Positions 8,620 through 17,891 of a DNA stretch of 64,000 nucleotides are shown here, in pieces. This DNA is from Caldilineaceae bacterium. Lineage in GTDB: Bacteria; Chloroflexota; Anaerolineae; Caldilineales; Caldilineaceae. The notes beneath the pieces were generated by a model. It saw only the letters and a program-made list of their open reading frames with translations. It did not search any database and had not been told where the DNA came from. Each line of letters starts with the position of its first letter. The first letter of the stretch is position 1. The stretch is from assembly GCA_019637695.1 (NCBI GenBank), contig JAHBVG010000023.1:19240-83239 (forward strand). Direction: 5' to 3'. The translations under genes were made by a program, and so were the position numbers.

Positions 8620-10032
8620 CTACTTGCCGGCCTCGGCCATGCGCAGCCGACGGTCCTCAAGTTTCTGGCGAAGGACGGTGTGGCTTTCGCGGGTGATAGG
8701 GTATCGCATCGCCGCAACCATGGAGAGGAGCAGCAAGAACGTGGGGACAATGCCCATGAAGACGCGCAGGGCAAGGATGGCGCTTTCTGGTTGGGTGATG
8801 GCCGCGCCAGCCTGAAAACTAGCAGCAGCCAAAACCTGGGGCACGACGATCCCGACGGCAAAGGCGGTAGCCAGCTTGCGCAGGGCCATCAGATATCCTG
8901 CGTAGACCCCTTCGCGCCGTTTGCCGGTGCGCCATTCATCGTCTTCGATTACATCCGAAACTATGGCCCAGGGAACGGCGCTGGCTGCGCCATAGCCCAG
9001 CCCGGCCAGGGCTGCTGCTGCCATTACCAACGGCACATTGCCCGGCGGCAGCAAACTGATCCCAATCATCACCGCAGACCAGAAGAGCATCATGCCGACA
9101 TAGGCGCGCCCTTTGCCGTAAAGCTTCATCAGCCACACGGTCAGGGGCATCGAGAGGAACGCCACCCCCAATACAATTGCCAACACCAGACTGTCCAGCG
9201 GCGGGTGGAGCTGCATGTAATAGACCAAAAACCAGACGAAGACCGCGGTGATAATATCCACTGCCGTGAAAGCCAGCAGATAGATAATGGCCCCAATCCG
9301 AAAGGGGCGATTGGCGAAGACATCGCGGGTAATCTGCACAAAGTTGATGCGTTCGGTCTCTGCGGCAAGGATGCGTTTGGGTTCGCGCACAAAGGCCACC
9401 ACCAGCATGGGTGTCACCGTGATGACCAATCCCCAAAGCGCGCCGGCGACCGCGTAGCCATCGCGGATAGCGTCCGCTCCGCTGAACCAACCAGCAAAGA
9501 CATTTTCCGCCAATAGCTTGAAGAGGCCGGCCGTCAACAATGCGGCAAAGATCGAATTTGCCATCCGCCAGCCAGCCAGGCTGCTACGCTCATCATAATC
9601 CTCGGTCAGCTCCGCGGTGAGCGCGGCATAGGGCGCATTGACGATGGTGTACGCCGTATCGTAAAAGATGAAGACAACCCCATAGTAGAGCGCGATTGCC
9701 CAGTCGCTCTCAAAGGGAGGACGGTTGAACATTAAGAAAAAGCCCACCCCAAAGGGAACCGCGCCCAACAGCATAAACGGGCGACGCCGTCCCCAGCGGC
9801 TGCGGAAGCGGTCGCTGAGCGTCCCCACCAGGGGATCGTTGATGCCGTCCCAGATCCGCCCGATGATAAAGGCTATGCCAGCCAGCCCCACATCCACGCC
9901 GACGACGCTGACGATGAAGAAGAGCCAGAAGAGGCTACGCGCCGTCGTCGCCGAAGAGGCTCCCCAATCGCCCAGGCCATAGATGGCTTTGGTCCATGTA
10001 GATAGTTTGCGCGCAGGTTGCAGAGTTGACAT
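8620..10032 (-). CDS. GPH-family sugar:cation symporter (MFS)
   Basis: The product has 470 residues and about twelve hydrophobic segments. It begins after an ACAGGTGA ribosome binding site. The N-terminus (KAIYGLGDWGASSA) and the loop IGRIWDGINDPLVGTLSDR with RSRWGRRRPFMLLGA are hallmarks of the glycoside-pentoside-hexuronide:cation symporter family (MFS_2). The Asp in the WDGINDP motif and the RWGRRRP loop are conserved in MelB-like transporters. The expected activity is inward transport of a glycoside or small sugar with Na+ or H+ in the cytoplasmic membrane. No sugar hydrolase lies next to it, so the substrate cannot be guessed. Length is normal for the family. Confidence 0.9.
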   Translation of the reverse strand: MSTLQPARKLSTWTKAIYGLGDWGASSATTARSLFWLFFIVSVVGVDVGLAGIAFIIGRIWDGINDPLVGTLSDRFRSRWGRRRPFMLLGAVPFGVGFFLMFNRPPFESDWAIALYYGVVFIFYDTAYTIVNAPYAALTAELTEDYDERSSLAGWRMANSIFAALLTAGLFKLLAENVFAGWFSGADAIRDGYAVAGALWGLVITVTPMLVVAFVREPKRILAAETERINFVQITRDVFANRPFRIGAIIYLLAFTAVDIITAVFVWFLVYYMQLHPPLDSLVLAIVLGVAFLSMPLTVWLMKLYGKGRAYVGMMLFWSAVMIGISLLPPGNVPLVMAAAALAGLGYGAASAVPWAIVSDVIEDDEWRTGKRREGVYAGYLMALRKLATAFAVGIVVPQVLAAASFQAGAAITQPESAILALRVFMGIVPTFLLLLSMVAAMRYPITRESHTVLRQKLEDRRLRMAEAGK

Positions 10033-10171
10033 GGTTCACCTGTAAGGAATGGATTGTAGAGATAGGATAGGAGTAGTCTAGCACAACAAGGCGTAAAAGA
10101 TTACTCAAATAACCGGTAACTACTGGTCCCATGCTCCAGGCGGGCCCGTGACCTGGCTAGATGATTCGTAA

Positions 10172-10240
10172 GGGTTTGGGTGGACGGCAGACGAGCAACG
10201 GCTTACACAGACAATTTTTGTGAGCCGTCCACCCAAACCC
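10172..10240. repeat. Perfect 17-bp inverted repeat
   Basis: GGGTTTGGGTGGACGGC at 10172-10188 is exactly complementary to 10224-10240, with a 35-base loop. It lies in the 265-base gap between the end of the leftward TPR gene and the start of the leftward symporter gene. It could end transcription of the TPR gene, although no T-tract follows. Nothing else was recognised in the gap. Confidence 0.6.
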
Positions 10241-10297
10241 CTACCCAATCGCCGGAACTCTCAAGTTATTCCATTGCCATTCCCAAGGCGACATGGC

Positions 10298-12835
10298 CTA
10301 CTGAGTGCGCAGCGCTTCAATTCGGATGCGGATGTCGTCAGCATCCTCGGAGGACGGCTCTACGTCGAGATAGTGTTCCAGGTCCTGGATCGCTTTCTCG
10401 ATCTCGCCCAACTCGAAGTAGACATCGGCCCGTCCCCGCAGACTGGCAGCCAGATCCGGATCCAGGGTCAACGCCTCTGTATACGCCGCCAGAGCCTCGT
10501 CGTACTGCTGTAGCCGGTAGTAGACCATGCCCAGCGTGTCGTAATAGGAGGGATCGGGGACCAATTCGACGGCGCGCAGGGCATAACCCAGGGCTGCGTC
10601 CAGTTCGGTTTGCAGATCATAAGCAAGCGTCCAGGCCAGGTTGTTGAGGGCGACGGCGTCGTCGGGGTTGTAATCAAGCGCCAGGCGCAAGAGCCGCACC
10701 GCTTCCTCGTAGTCGCCGCGCATCATGGCATCCCAACCTTGAGAGCGGATACTCTCTGCTATGACAGGCCCCAATCTGGGGTCGAGCGGTTGATCGCCCA
10801 TCACCCCATCGACCGTAAGCCCGTAGATGAACTCAGCCAGCACGAGATCCGGCGGTCTGGTCTCAAAACTGAGCGAGGTGGTAGCCGGTCCTGGTGAATA
10901 CTCGAAGGAAACCACATAGTCGCCAACTGGCAGGATGGCCAGAACAGCTTCGATCCCGCCGTGGTAGATGAAGAGCGTAGCCGGGCCATATTGGGTCTGT
11001 AGCGGCGGCTGTTCCGCAAGTTTCTCAGGCGGTATCAGGCTCAGCAGTGTATCCGCCAACCACATCTCGACGCTTCGATCACCTAACGTCGGCTTCATGA
11101 CCAATACATCGAGTACGTCGAAATCGTCAGCCATATGCAACCAGAGGGTTCCATTGGCAGTGGCAGTTGTAACGGGACCCCACGCTTTCAGGCGCAGACC
11201 GTAATCGGCGTTGGTATAGATGTCCGCGTTGCCAAATTCCAGTGCGCCGGATGAAATCGGTGGGGCTGGGGCGATCTGTAGGCTCAGGCGCGCCTGGTCG
11301 GCAAGCTGGAGTAAGGGGTCATCGCTAAGATAGAACCCAAGCTCCAAGATACGTTGGTAGTCTGTCATCATATATGCCACCAGGTTGGGATCCGTATCCC
11401 GCGTTACCGCATCTAGATAGAAGATCGCCATCAACCGCATGTAATAAGCCCAAATGGAGGATGCGTCCTGGTCGATTAGCCAGGTGGCATCGGCGACAGT
11501 TTCCTTGAGCAAGCGGATCCCTTCATCTCCCTCCTCGGCGCTAATGCTGTCTCTCTCAATGAGCCACATGAAGTGAACGAGATTGACCATCCCCCGATTG
11601 AGACGCGCCACTGCCCAGTCTGGCGACTGTTGCACTACAAAGTTCAGATCGGAGACAGCAGCGGCCAGGGCTTCGTCCAGGCGCTCAGGGGGAACGTCCA
11701 TCATCCCGACCTCGTCAAACCAGGCGCGCAGCCGCATCACGCCGCGATCGTGGCGGGCCGCAACCATATCTGGCGACAGCGAAAGCGCCGTCTCCAGATC
11801 GGCCAGCGCCGCTTCCTGGGCGGCGCCCTCAATGCCGTCGATATCCGTCCCGCTCACATCGGTGACGGCTGCGCTGGCCATCCATGTTGCCAGCGCCCGT
11901 CCGTGGTAGGCTTCCGCTCGTTCTGGATCGAAGGTCAAGGCCGCCGTGAAGTCTTGATAGGCTGCATTCAGATTAGCGGCGTCGTTGTCGATGAAGGCGA
12001 GTTGCAGGGTGAGGAAGCCGCGATCGAGCAACGCCTGGACATCGTCAGGTTCCGCCGCCAGCCGGTCATTGAGGTCCGCAAGCAGCACCCTTGGATCTTC
12101 GGCGAAAGCAGCCTGACGCGCCGCCAGCCGATGGCGCAGGTTATTCAACGCTTTGAAGTTGCCGTATTCCCAGGGCGCGATGGAGAGGGACGTCTCCAGA
12201 TCTGCAATAGCGCCAGGCAGATCGCCGCTCTTTGCCCGCAGTTCAGACCGATATTGGAAAGCCAACATCAGGACCGGATCGGCGGAGCCGTCTGCCTGGG
12301 CGAGTGCGAGATCAATGGTCTTGTTTAAGGCCGCGAGTTCATCAGCCGTATTCCCCATCTCTTCATGGAGGTTGGAGAGGGTCAGATATCCGTACGGCCA
12401 ATCCATGCCCGACTGCACCGCCAACTCGTAGGCGGCCAATGCTCCCTCTCGATCGTTAAGGCGATAGAGAAGAAGACCGCGCATCCAATGTACCTTGGCG
12501 TTGGTGGGAGCCAGGGATGCGGCTTTATCGGCAAGGGCAAGGGCGGCAGCAGTCTCACCTTCGTCAGCCAGGGCGCCGGCCTGCTCGATGAGGGCGTCAA
12601 CGTCTTCGCCGTCGTCCTCCGGCAAAACAACGGGGATCGTAGGTAAACCGGTGGTGGGCATTGTCTGCGTTAACAACTCCGCCTGGGCGCCAGCGCCCAG
12701 ACCGGCGACGATGCTGATGACGCCGCTACAGCCAGCCAGCGCCATCATTAGCAACAGCAAGCAAATGCTCGCCCAGACATTGAAAACCGGCTTACTCTGT
12801 GCCAAATGCGCAAGGATCACAATGTGTCTATTCAT
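10298..12835 (-). CDS. TPR-repeat lipoprotein
   Basis: The 845-residue product starts after a GGAGGAGT ribosome binding site. A hydrophobic segment ends in the lipobox LAGC (about residues 32-36), so the mature protein should be a membrane-anchored lipoprotein. TPR helices fill about residues 60-480, with units such as KVHWMRGLLLYRLNDREGAL and AEAYHGRALATW. A second TPR block at about 690-840 includes AVALNNLAWTLAYD, SYYDTLGMVYYRLQQYDEAL and VYFELGEIEKAI. Between them (about 520-680) lies a beta-rich stretch with no recognised domain. TPR arrays bind peptide segments of partner proteins, and an envelope scaffold role is inferred. It stands alone, with no operon partner. Confidence 0.85.
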   Translation of the reverse strand: MNRHIVILAHLAQSKPVFNVWASICLLLLMMALAGCSGVISIVAGLGAGAQAELLTQTMPTTGLPTIPVVLPEDDGEDVDALIEQAGALADEGETAAALALADKAASLAPTNAKVHWMRGLLLYRLNDREGALAAYELAVQSGMDWPYGYLTLSNLHEEMGNTADELAALNKTIDLALAQADGSADPVLMLAFQYRSELRAKSGDLPGAIADLETSLSIAPWEYGNFKALNNLRHRLAARQAAFAEDPRVLLADLNDRLAAEPDDVQALLDRGFLTLQLAFIDNDAANLNAAYQDFTAALTFDPERAEAYHGRALATWMASAAVTDVSGTDIDGIEGAAQEAALADLETALSLSPDMVAARHDRGVMRLRAWFDEVGMMDVPPERLDEALAAAVSDLNFVVQQSPDWAVARLNRGMVNLVHFMWLIERDSISAEEGDEGIRLLKETVADATWLIDQDASSIWAYYMRLMAIFYLDAVTRDTDPNLVAYMMTDYQRILELGFYLSDDPLLQLADQARLSLQIAPAPPISSGALEFGNADIYTNADYGLRLKAWGPVTTATANGTLWLHMADDFDVLDVLVMKPTLGDRSVEMWLADTLLSLIPPEKLAEQPPLQTQYGPATLFIYHGGIEAVLAILPVGDYVVSFEYSPGPATTSLSFETRPPDLVLAEFIYGLTVDGVMGDQPLDPRLGPVIAESIRSQGWDAMMRGDYEEAVRLLRLALDYNPDDAVALNNLAWTLAYDLQTELDAALGYALRAVELVPDPSYYDTLGMVYYRLQQYDEALAAYTEALTLDPDLAASLRGRADVYFELGEIEKAIQDLEHYLDVEPSSEDADDIRIRIEALRTQ

Positions 12836-13181
12836 GGGTGACTCCTCCGTCTGGTTGAACCGATGGTTAATTTAGAGGTTCGTAGGCCATCCCGATACCA
12901 GTGTATTGGCAACGAATCTGGGATGCGAGTATCCGAAATGCACCCTGTCCCGCCAAAACTAGCTGATTTAACAATACCCCATAACCGTGACAAAATTGAT
13001 CCAAAACCGCCACGAACGGTGAAACGATCCCGAAATGAGCAGATCTGCTCATGCCCGAAAGATAGAAGTACACATTCAAGAAAGATTGCTTGACGGCTAT
13101 GAACCGAATGCTGTAGCGCGCAGTGCGCGCACCGATCGCACCTACGTACTCCTGCTCGTGACGCCGGATATGAGATAGAGG
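12836..13181. other. Intergenic region upstream of the TPR lipoprotein gene
   Basis: These 346 bases should contain the leftward promoter of the TPR gene. The clearest element is the perfect palindrome at 13035-13052. The last 100 bases (from about 13065) read in one frame as HIQERLLDGYEPNAVARSAR before a stop at 13176. That may be residue of the decayed gene that follows. Confidence 0.4.
13035..13052. promoter_or_regulatory. Perfect 18-bp palindrome, candidate operator
   Basis: ATGAGCAGATCTGCTCAT is its own reverse complement over all 18 bases. Its size and symmetry fit a dimeric repressor site. It lies about 200 bases upstream of the leftward TPR lipoprotein start. No -35/-10 pair could be placed beside it with confidence. 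Confidence 0.4.
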
Positions 13182-13484
13182 TTGATCAACACCGTCTACT
13201 CCTATGGCAACGCCGCACCGGAGACGATCCCGGCGGCGTTTGCCATTGCGGAAGCGTGTGGCGGCGATTTGCAGATGGCAGCGCCTCTGGCGCTGACCAT
13301 TCCCAAAGCAGCAGATTCTTTGCCAGCGTTGGTGGGCGCGCTGTGTGGCGCGTATCAAGGCGCGGTGGAGGTAGATCCTGCGTGGCGTGGACAGTTGAAT
13401 ACCCTGCGCGGGCTCTGTATCCCCTTTCTGAAGGGAGTCGCCCTGGATGCTATGGCGCAGGCGCTCACTGCAATCAACTGGTGA
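13182..13484 (+). pseudogene. ADP-ribosylglycohydrolase remnant (3' part)
   Basis: The 100 residues contain YSYGNAAPETIPAAFAIAEACGGD, PLALTIPKAADSLPALVGALCGAYQGA and a closing VALDAMAQALTAI helix. This matches the C-terminal half of ADP-ribosylglycohydrolases (DraG/ARH fold), which remove ADP-ribose from proteins or small molecules. In intact enzymes the second block reads roughly IGRDADS, where Asp residues bind Mg2+; here KAADS keeps only part of it. There is an in-frame stop just upstream at 13176, no ribosome binding site, and no N-terminal half carrying the first metal ligands. It is therefore called a truncated pseudogene. Confidence 0.65.
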
Positions 13485-13571
13485 AACTTACGAATTGACG
13501 TAACTATGTAAGCTGACGCTTCATTCCGGGAATCGACCAGGCTGATTCGGGAAATTCGGAACAACTTTTGG

Positions 13572-16500
13572 TCAATTCCCAGAATGAGGCTGATCAGTTA
13601 CCCTCGCCGGATAGACGCGCAGCACTCCCCACAGCCCGGCTTCCCGGTAGGGCAACCGGTGATCTCCGTAGAGATAGTCGCCGGGCAGAGCTGCCTCGCC
13701 GCCTGCGCCGCCCAGAGGTTGGATCGTCACCACCTCCAATGCGCCTACCTGCACGCTGTCCAGCAGATGGCTGCCCGCCCGTTCTGGCTGCAAGGGCCAG
13801 CGATGGCCTTCCAGGCTGAAGACATGGGCCTGCTCGCTGTAGGGGACCAGCACATGAAGCCGCAAGGGATCGCCAGCGTAGGCATCCAATAACGGCGTCT
13901 CCGGCAAAGCCTCTGCCGTCCACTTTCCACCATTCTGGTAGTTCAATCCGACGACGCCCGCCACCTGTTGGGTGTAGGGCATCAGATGGGTGCCGATGAT
14001 CCTATCTTCATCTTGCCAAAAGAGGGCGAAATCCCGATACGTCGAACCATCGGGCAGGAGAACATCCGCACGCCAGCCCGCAGAGATAGCCTCGCCGCTG
14101 GCCGTGTCCCAATAGCTTGCGCCCGCTGGCCCTACAATCAGGGCGCCGTACAACCCCAACCGCACATTCGCCAGTGGATCGCCGCCATCCCGCGCCAGCG
14201 CCGCTCGCTCACCCAGAGATGGATGTGCGTAGTAGGTATAGACGCCGCTTGCGCCGGGCAGGATCGTCTGTTCCGTTGGGTTGCGCCCCACATTCAGTCC
14301 CGTCCCCGCCAGCGCGGGCAAATCCGCATAGAAGGAGACTGGCCCTGCGTCGGTTTCGTTTGTGAGCGTCACGGTTATACAATCGCCCTGGTTGACGCGC
14401 AGAACCAGTGGCTCCGGCGGCAGCGCGCCTGCCAGCAGCGCCTGCTTCTGCGCCTGCAAGACAAAGAGTTTCCCCATCTTTCCCCCCAGCATGGGCAGGG
14501 GAAAGTCCAGTGCAGCCAGATCAAAGGCGCGCACAGGCGCATCCGCCGGACAGAGAGGCGGCGGCAGGGGCGCTTCTCTCCCTGGCAGAGGGCGCAGCCC
14601 GCTCTCCGCTTCCGTCCCCAACGGCCAGACCCGCACCACCCCCCAACTACCTGCATTCACTTTAGCCGTACGCCCGTTGCGGTAGAGATAATCGCCTGGC
14701 TGCTGCTGCGGTCCACCTGCAGCGGGGATATAGAGATCGGCCCGTTCGGAGATCCCCAAATGGGCCGTATTTGTCCAGGCAGCCTCTGGATCAAACGGCT
14801 CAATCCGCCACCAATGACCTTCCACGTGAAGTGTGTGGACATCATTTGTGCCTGCCGCCAGTCCGCGGATCACCAGTGGATCCCCCAAATTGGCCTGCAA
14901 GATTGGTGTAGCCGGTTCGTCGAAAACTTGGCTGCTGAAGAGATGGGCCGGATCAGCGCTGCGAGGAGCCAGAGGTTCCACTCGTAGATTGAAACTGCCG
15001 CCGCTGTCGTTCGCCGTCCTAGTGCGCGGATGATCATCCTGCACAAAAAGTACCATCTCTCGGAAGCTGCCCTGAATATCTGCGGAGAGCGCTGCATCTG
15101 TGCGAATGTCCGCCAGGGGGCCGCTGCGCAGCGGTTCGCCGCTTTGGGGATGGTGATAGGTTGAACCAGGCGGCTCTACAATCAGCGCGCCGAAGAGTCC
15201 GTGGGGCCAGGAGCGCAGCGCATTGACGTGATCGTGAAAGTATGCGGTGCCGGTCTGCGCGTCAGGATACCAACGATAGCGTACAAACTCGACGCTGACA
15301 TATTCCCCGGCGGCGTGGGCCTGCGCCAACGGACGGTCAAAGATCAGCCGTTCGCCGTCGATGGCGGCGATGCGGCGCACCTCCGGCCCGTCTGCCCGGT
15401 CCAACCCAACGGCGACCAGCGCGCCAGGCTGAAAGCGAAGTGTGGATGTGACGACCACCCCAGTGGCCCCAGCGCGCGCGTCTGCGCGCAACCGCTCTCC
15501 TTCCACAGTATAGGGACGCACCGTCTGCTCGTAGTTGAAGCCCGCATTCACCCCATCGCTGGCCTGTATATCAAATTGGACAAAGTGAATATGCAGGCTG
15601 ATTTTGCTGAGGAAGTGATTGGCGCGGTTGTCGGGCAGGCGGCTGGCCAGGAGCAGATCGATGCAGTCCTCCTGGGCATTGGCCCGGATTGCCAGCGGAA
15701 CGCGGCGGGCGGGATCTGCCTGCACTGCCGCCGCTTCCTCGGCCAGCACAAACAATTCCCCGGCAGGGTCGGTGAGCGGCGCGCCATCCCTGGCCCGCTC
15801 GTTGAGGATAATGGTGGCAGGCACGGCCCGAATCTGATAGGGTTGGCGGCGGCTATTCTCCGGGCAGAGGCTGGCCTCTCCATGCGCGCCAGGCGGAGAT
15901 AGATCCTCCCCGTTTGCCGTTGGCTCAAGGAAGGGCGCCGGGCCGCGATTCGGCGCAAAAGGCGGTCGCTTGCCAAGATGGGGGCGCAATAATGGATACG
16001 CCAGCTTTCCTGTCTGTGGGTCAAACAGAATCGGCGGTCTCTCCCCTGGCGTAGACGAAGCGTAGCCCGGCCAGCCCCGATCGCTCTCTGGCTCGTTGAG
16101 GAGCAGATCCCCTTCCTGCGCCCAATCCAGGACAGTGGCATCATAGGGACCGGGGACGCCGGCAGGCGGAAGTTGGGAGACAAGAAATTGGATGGGTGGA
16201 GAATCGGTAATTTGGGCAATGTCACCCTCCGGCCGCATCTCCAATGCCGAGGCTACCAATAGGACCTGTGAAGTGACCGCCGCCAGCGTCGTCCCCTGTC
16301 TGTCGGGCAATTCGATGAGGAGAGGCAGACTATCGGTCGACGCCGGGCCATTTTGCAGTGTGTTGTAGACCCGCCAGATCATCCACATGCCGGCCAGGTA
16401 ATGGTGGGCCACGTGGCAGTGGACAAGATAGTCCCCTGCGCCCTGTTGGCAGCCGCCGCTGACACATTCGTGGGCAACGTCGAACGTCTCTGCCGGGCCG

Positions 16501-17804
16501 ACCGATTGGGAATCCAGCCGTTCAGAGGGCAGCGTCAAGGGTGGTTGCTTTTCGAGACCGGCGGGCGACTGCGCCATCACGCCTGGCTGCCGGGGCCAGC
16601 GCACAGACCCGCCGTGGACATGGTGAACGTGGAAAACCTCCGAGCCGCCGTGGATGACCCGCTCTTTGGTCGGATCGCCCAGGTAGCTGCGGGCGATAGG
16701 TGTGGCCGGGTCGCCGAAGCTATAGGAGCTATAGGCCAGGGATTCATCAAAGCTGCCCATCAACCGTTGCTGTAGGGCCATCCGGTTCAGAAAGGGTTCG
16801 CTGCGATAGTTGATGGCTCTATCTCCCGGCCGGTAGGCGCGGGTATAAGGATCTACCTGATCCACCAACTTGCCGTAGGCGTTCAGATGACGATAGCGTT
16901 CGTCGCCGATTTCGTGGTAGATAATTGCAAATTCGCGAAAGCTGTCACCCGATGGCGTCTGAATCACCGCGTCCCAGCCGGTGACCTGTTCGGCGCCGCT
17001 GCGAGGATTCAAAAAACGGCTGCCTGCTGGCTCTACAATCAGCGCGCCGAAGAGTCCGTGGCTGGTTAGATCCCGTTCTTGGGGACCGTGGCTGTGGAAA
17101 TAATGGGTGGCTTCTGGCTCATCGGGCGGGATAAACCATTCGTAGCCGATGCGTTGGCTCGGCGCTGCCAGAGCATCCACATTGGCGGCGGTGGCAGCCT
17201 CGCCAGTAGCAGTTAATACTAGCGTAGCGCCGTGGAGATGAAAGCTGGCCGCTTGGCTGGTCAGGTCATTGCGTAGAGATATTTGCAGGCAATCGCCAGG
17301 ATGGGCGCGCAGGATCAAAGGCTGGATAGCGTCCCCCTGCAAACCAATCGAGACCGCAGTCGCCCCATCCCCTTTGCGCGCGGCCCGGTTCTGGGCTTCC
17401 TCGGATCGCACCTGCTCTAGATCTGTCGCCAGGGCATACATTCGTCCTTGGGGGTCATAATCCAGATAGCGGTTGAGGGTGATCTCCACCTCCAGCGCCG
17501 CCATTTCAAAAAGGCGCACCGGCGCTTCTGCAGGACAGCGGACAGCAGGGGAATCGCGCTCTACATGCCTTGCGGGGGCGAGGATCAGCCCCTCGTCCCC
17601 TGTGTGGCCAGTGGGGCGACCGCTGTGGTCATGGGAATGGTCATGATGGGAATGCGCATCTGATTGGTGATTGGATGTGTGGACGATTGAAGTAAAGGCT
17701 GCGTCTGATCTGCCAACTGTTTGGAAGAGATAGAAAATAACGGCAACCGTCAGCATGATCAGCCCTGCACCGTTCAGATATGGCATGTAATCCTTGCGCT
17801 CCAT
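13572..17804 (-). CDS. Giant multidomain multicopper oxidase, MnxG-like
   Basis: The product has 1410 residues; the start at 17804 follows AGAGGA. Residues 10-30 form an N-terminal membrane anchor or signal, followed by a His/Asp-rich segment (SHHDHSHDHS). Cupredoxin domains are repeated. The first half holds all four copper motifs: FHLHG (about 186), FHSHG (about 235), HVHHVH (about 393) and the type 1/type 3 signature HCHVAHHYLAGM (about 462-473). The second half has HIHFVQFD (about 740), FHDHV (about 856), HTLHVEGH (about 988) and weaker copies near 1193 and 1327. HIHFVQFD plus FHDHV and the extra cupredoxin domains recall MnxG, the Mn(II)-oxidising oxidase, which has about 1200 residues. 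Mn oxidation is only inferred. The cupredoxin lipoprotein upstream may feed it electrons. Confidence 0.85.
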   Translation of the reverse strand: MERKDYMPYLNGAGLIMLTVAVIFYLFQTVGRSDAAFTSIVHTSNHQSDAHSHHDHSHDHSGRPTGHTGDEGLILAPARHVERDSPAVRCPAEAPVRLFEMAALEVEITLNRYLDYDPQGRMYALATDLEQVRSEEAQNRAARKGDGATAVSIGLQGDAIQPLILRAHPGDCLQISLRNDLTSQAASFHLHGATLVLTATGEAATAANVDALAAPSQRIGYEWFIPPDEPEATHYFHSHGPQERDLTSHGLFGALIVEPAGSRFLNPRSGAEQVTGWDAVIQTPSGDSFREFAIIYHEIGDERYRHLNAYGKLVDQVDPYTRAYRPGDRAINYRSEPFLNRMALQQRLMGSFDESLAYSSYSFGDPATPIARSYLGDPTKERVIHGGSEVFHVHHVHGGSVRWPRQPGVMAQSPAGLEKQPPLTLPSERLDSQSVGPAETFDVAHECVSGGCQQGAGDYLVHCHVAHHYLAGMWMIWRVYNTLQNGPASTDSLPLLIELPDRQGTTLAAVTSQVLLVASALEMRPEGDIAQITDSPPIQFLVSQLPPAGVPGPYDATVLDWAQEGDLLLNEPESDRGWPGYASSTPGERPPILFDPQTGKLAYPLLRPHLGKRPPFAPNRGPAPFLEPTANGEDLSPPGAHGEASLCPENSRRQPYQIRAVPATIILNERARDGAPLTDPAGELFVLAEEAAAVQADPARRVPLAIRANAQEDCIDLLLASRLPDNRANHFLSKISLHIHFVQFDIQASDGVNAGFNYEQTVRPYTVEGERLRADARAGATGVVVTSTLRFQPGALVAVGLDRADGPEVRRIAAIDGERLIFDRPLAQAHAAGEYVSVEFVRYRWYPDAQTGTAYFHDHVNALRSWPHGLFGALIVEPPGSTYHHPQSGEPLRSGPLADIRTDAALSADIQGSFREMVLFVQDDHPRTRTANDSGGSFNLRVEPLAPRSADPAHLFSSQVFDEPATPILQANLGDPLVIRGLAAGTNDVHTLHVEGHWWRIEPFDPEAAWTNTAHLGISERADLYIPAAGGPQQQPGDYLYRNGRTAKVNAGSWGVVRVWPLGTEAESGLRPLPGREAPLPPPLCPADAPVRAFDLAALDFPLPMLGGKMGKLFVLQAQKQALLAGALPPEPLVLRVNQGDCITVTLTNETDAGPVSFYADLPALAGTGLNVGRNPTEQTILPGASGVYTYYAHPSLGERAALARDGGDPLANVRLGLYGALIVGPAGASYWDTASGEAISAGWRADVLLPDGSTYRDFALFWQDEDRIIGTHLMPYTQQVAGVVGLNYQNGGKWTAEALPETPLLDAYAGDPLRLHVLVPYSEQAHVFSLEGHRWPLQPERAGSHLLDSVQVGALEVVTIQPLGGAGGEAALPGDYLYGDHRLPYREAGLWGVLRVYPARVTDQPHSGN

Positions 17805-17842
17805 ACATGATCCTCTTCTCAACAGAACTTTAGAGATTGGGA

Positions 17843-17884
17843 GATTGGGAGATTGAGGTAGACCAATCTCTCAATCTCCCAATC
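17843..17884 (-). terminator. Hairpin between cupredoxin and oxidase genes
   Basis: GATTGGGAGATTGA (17843-17856) pairs perfectly with 17871-17884 around a 14-base loop. It starts seven bases after the stop of the upstream cupredoxin gene. No strong T-tract follows, so it may be an mRNA-stabilising or attenuating hairpin and not a full terminator between the two copper-protein genes. Confidence 0.5.
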
Positions 17885-17891
17885 GCTCAAT

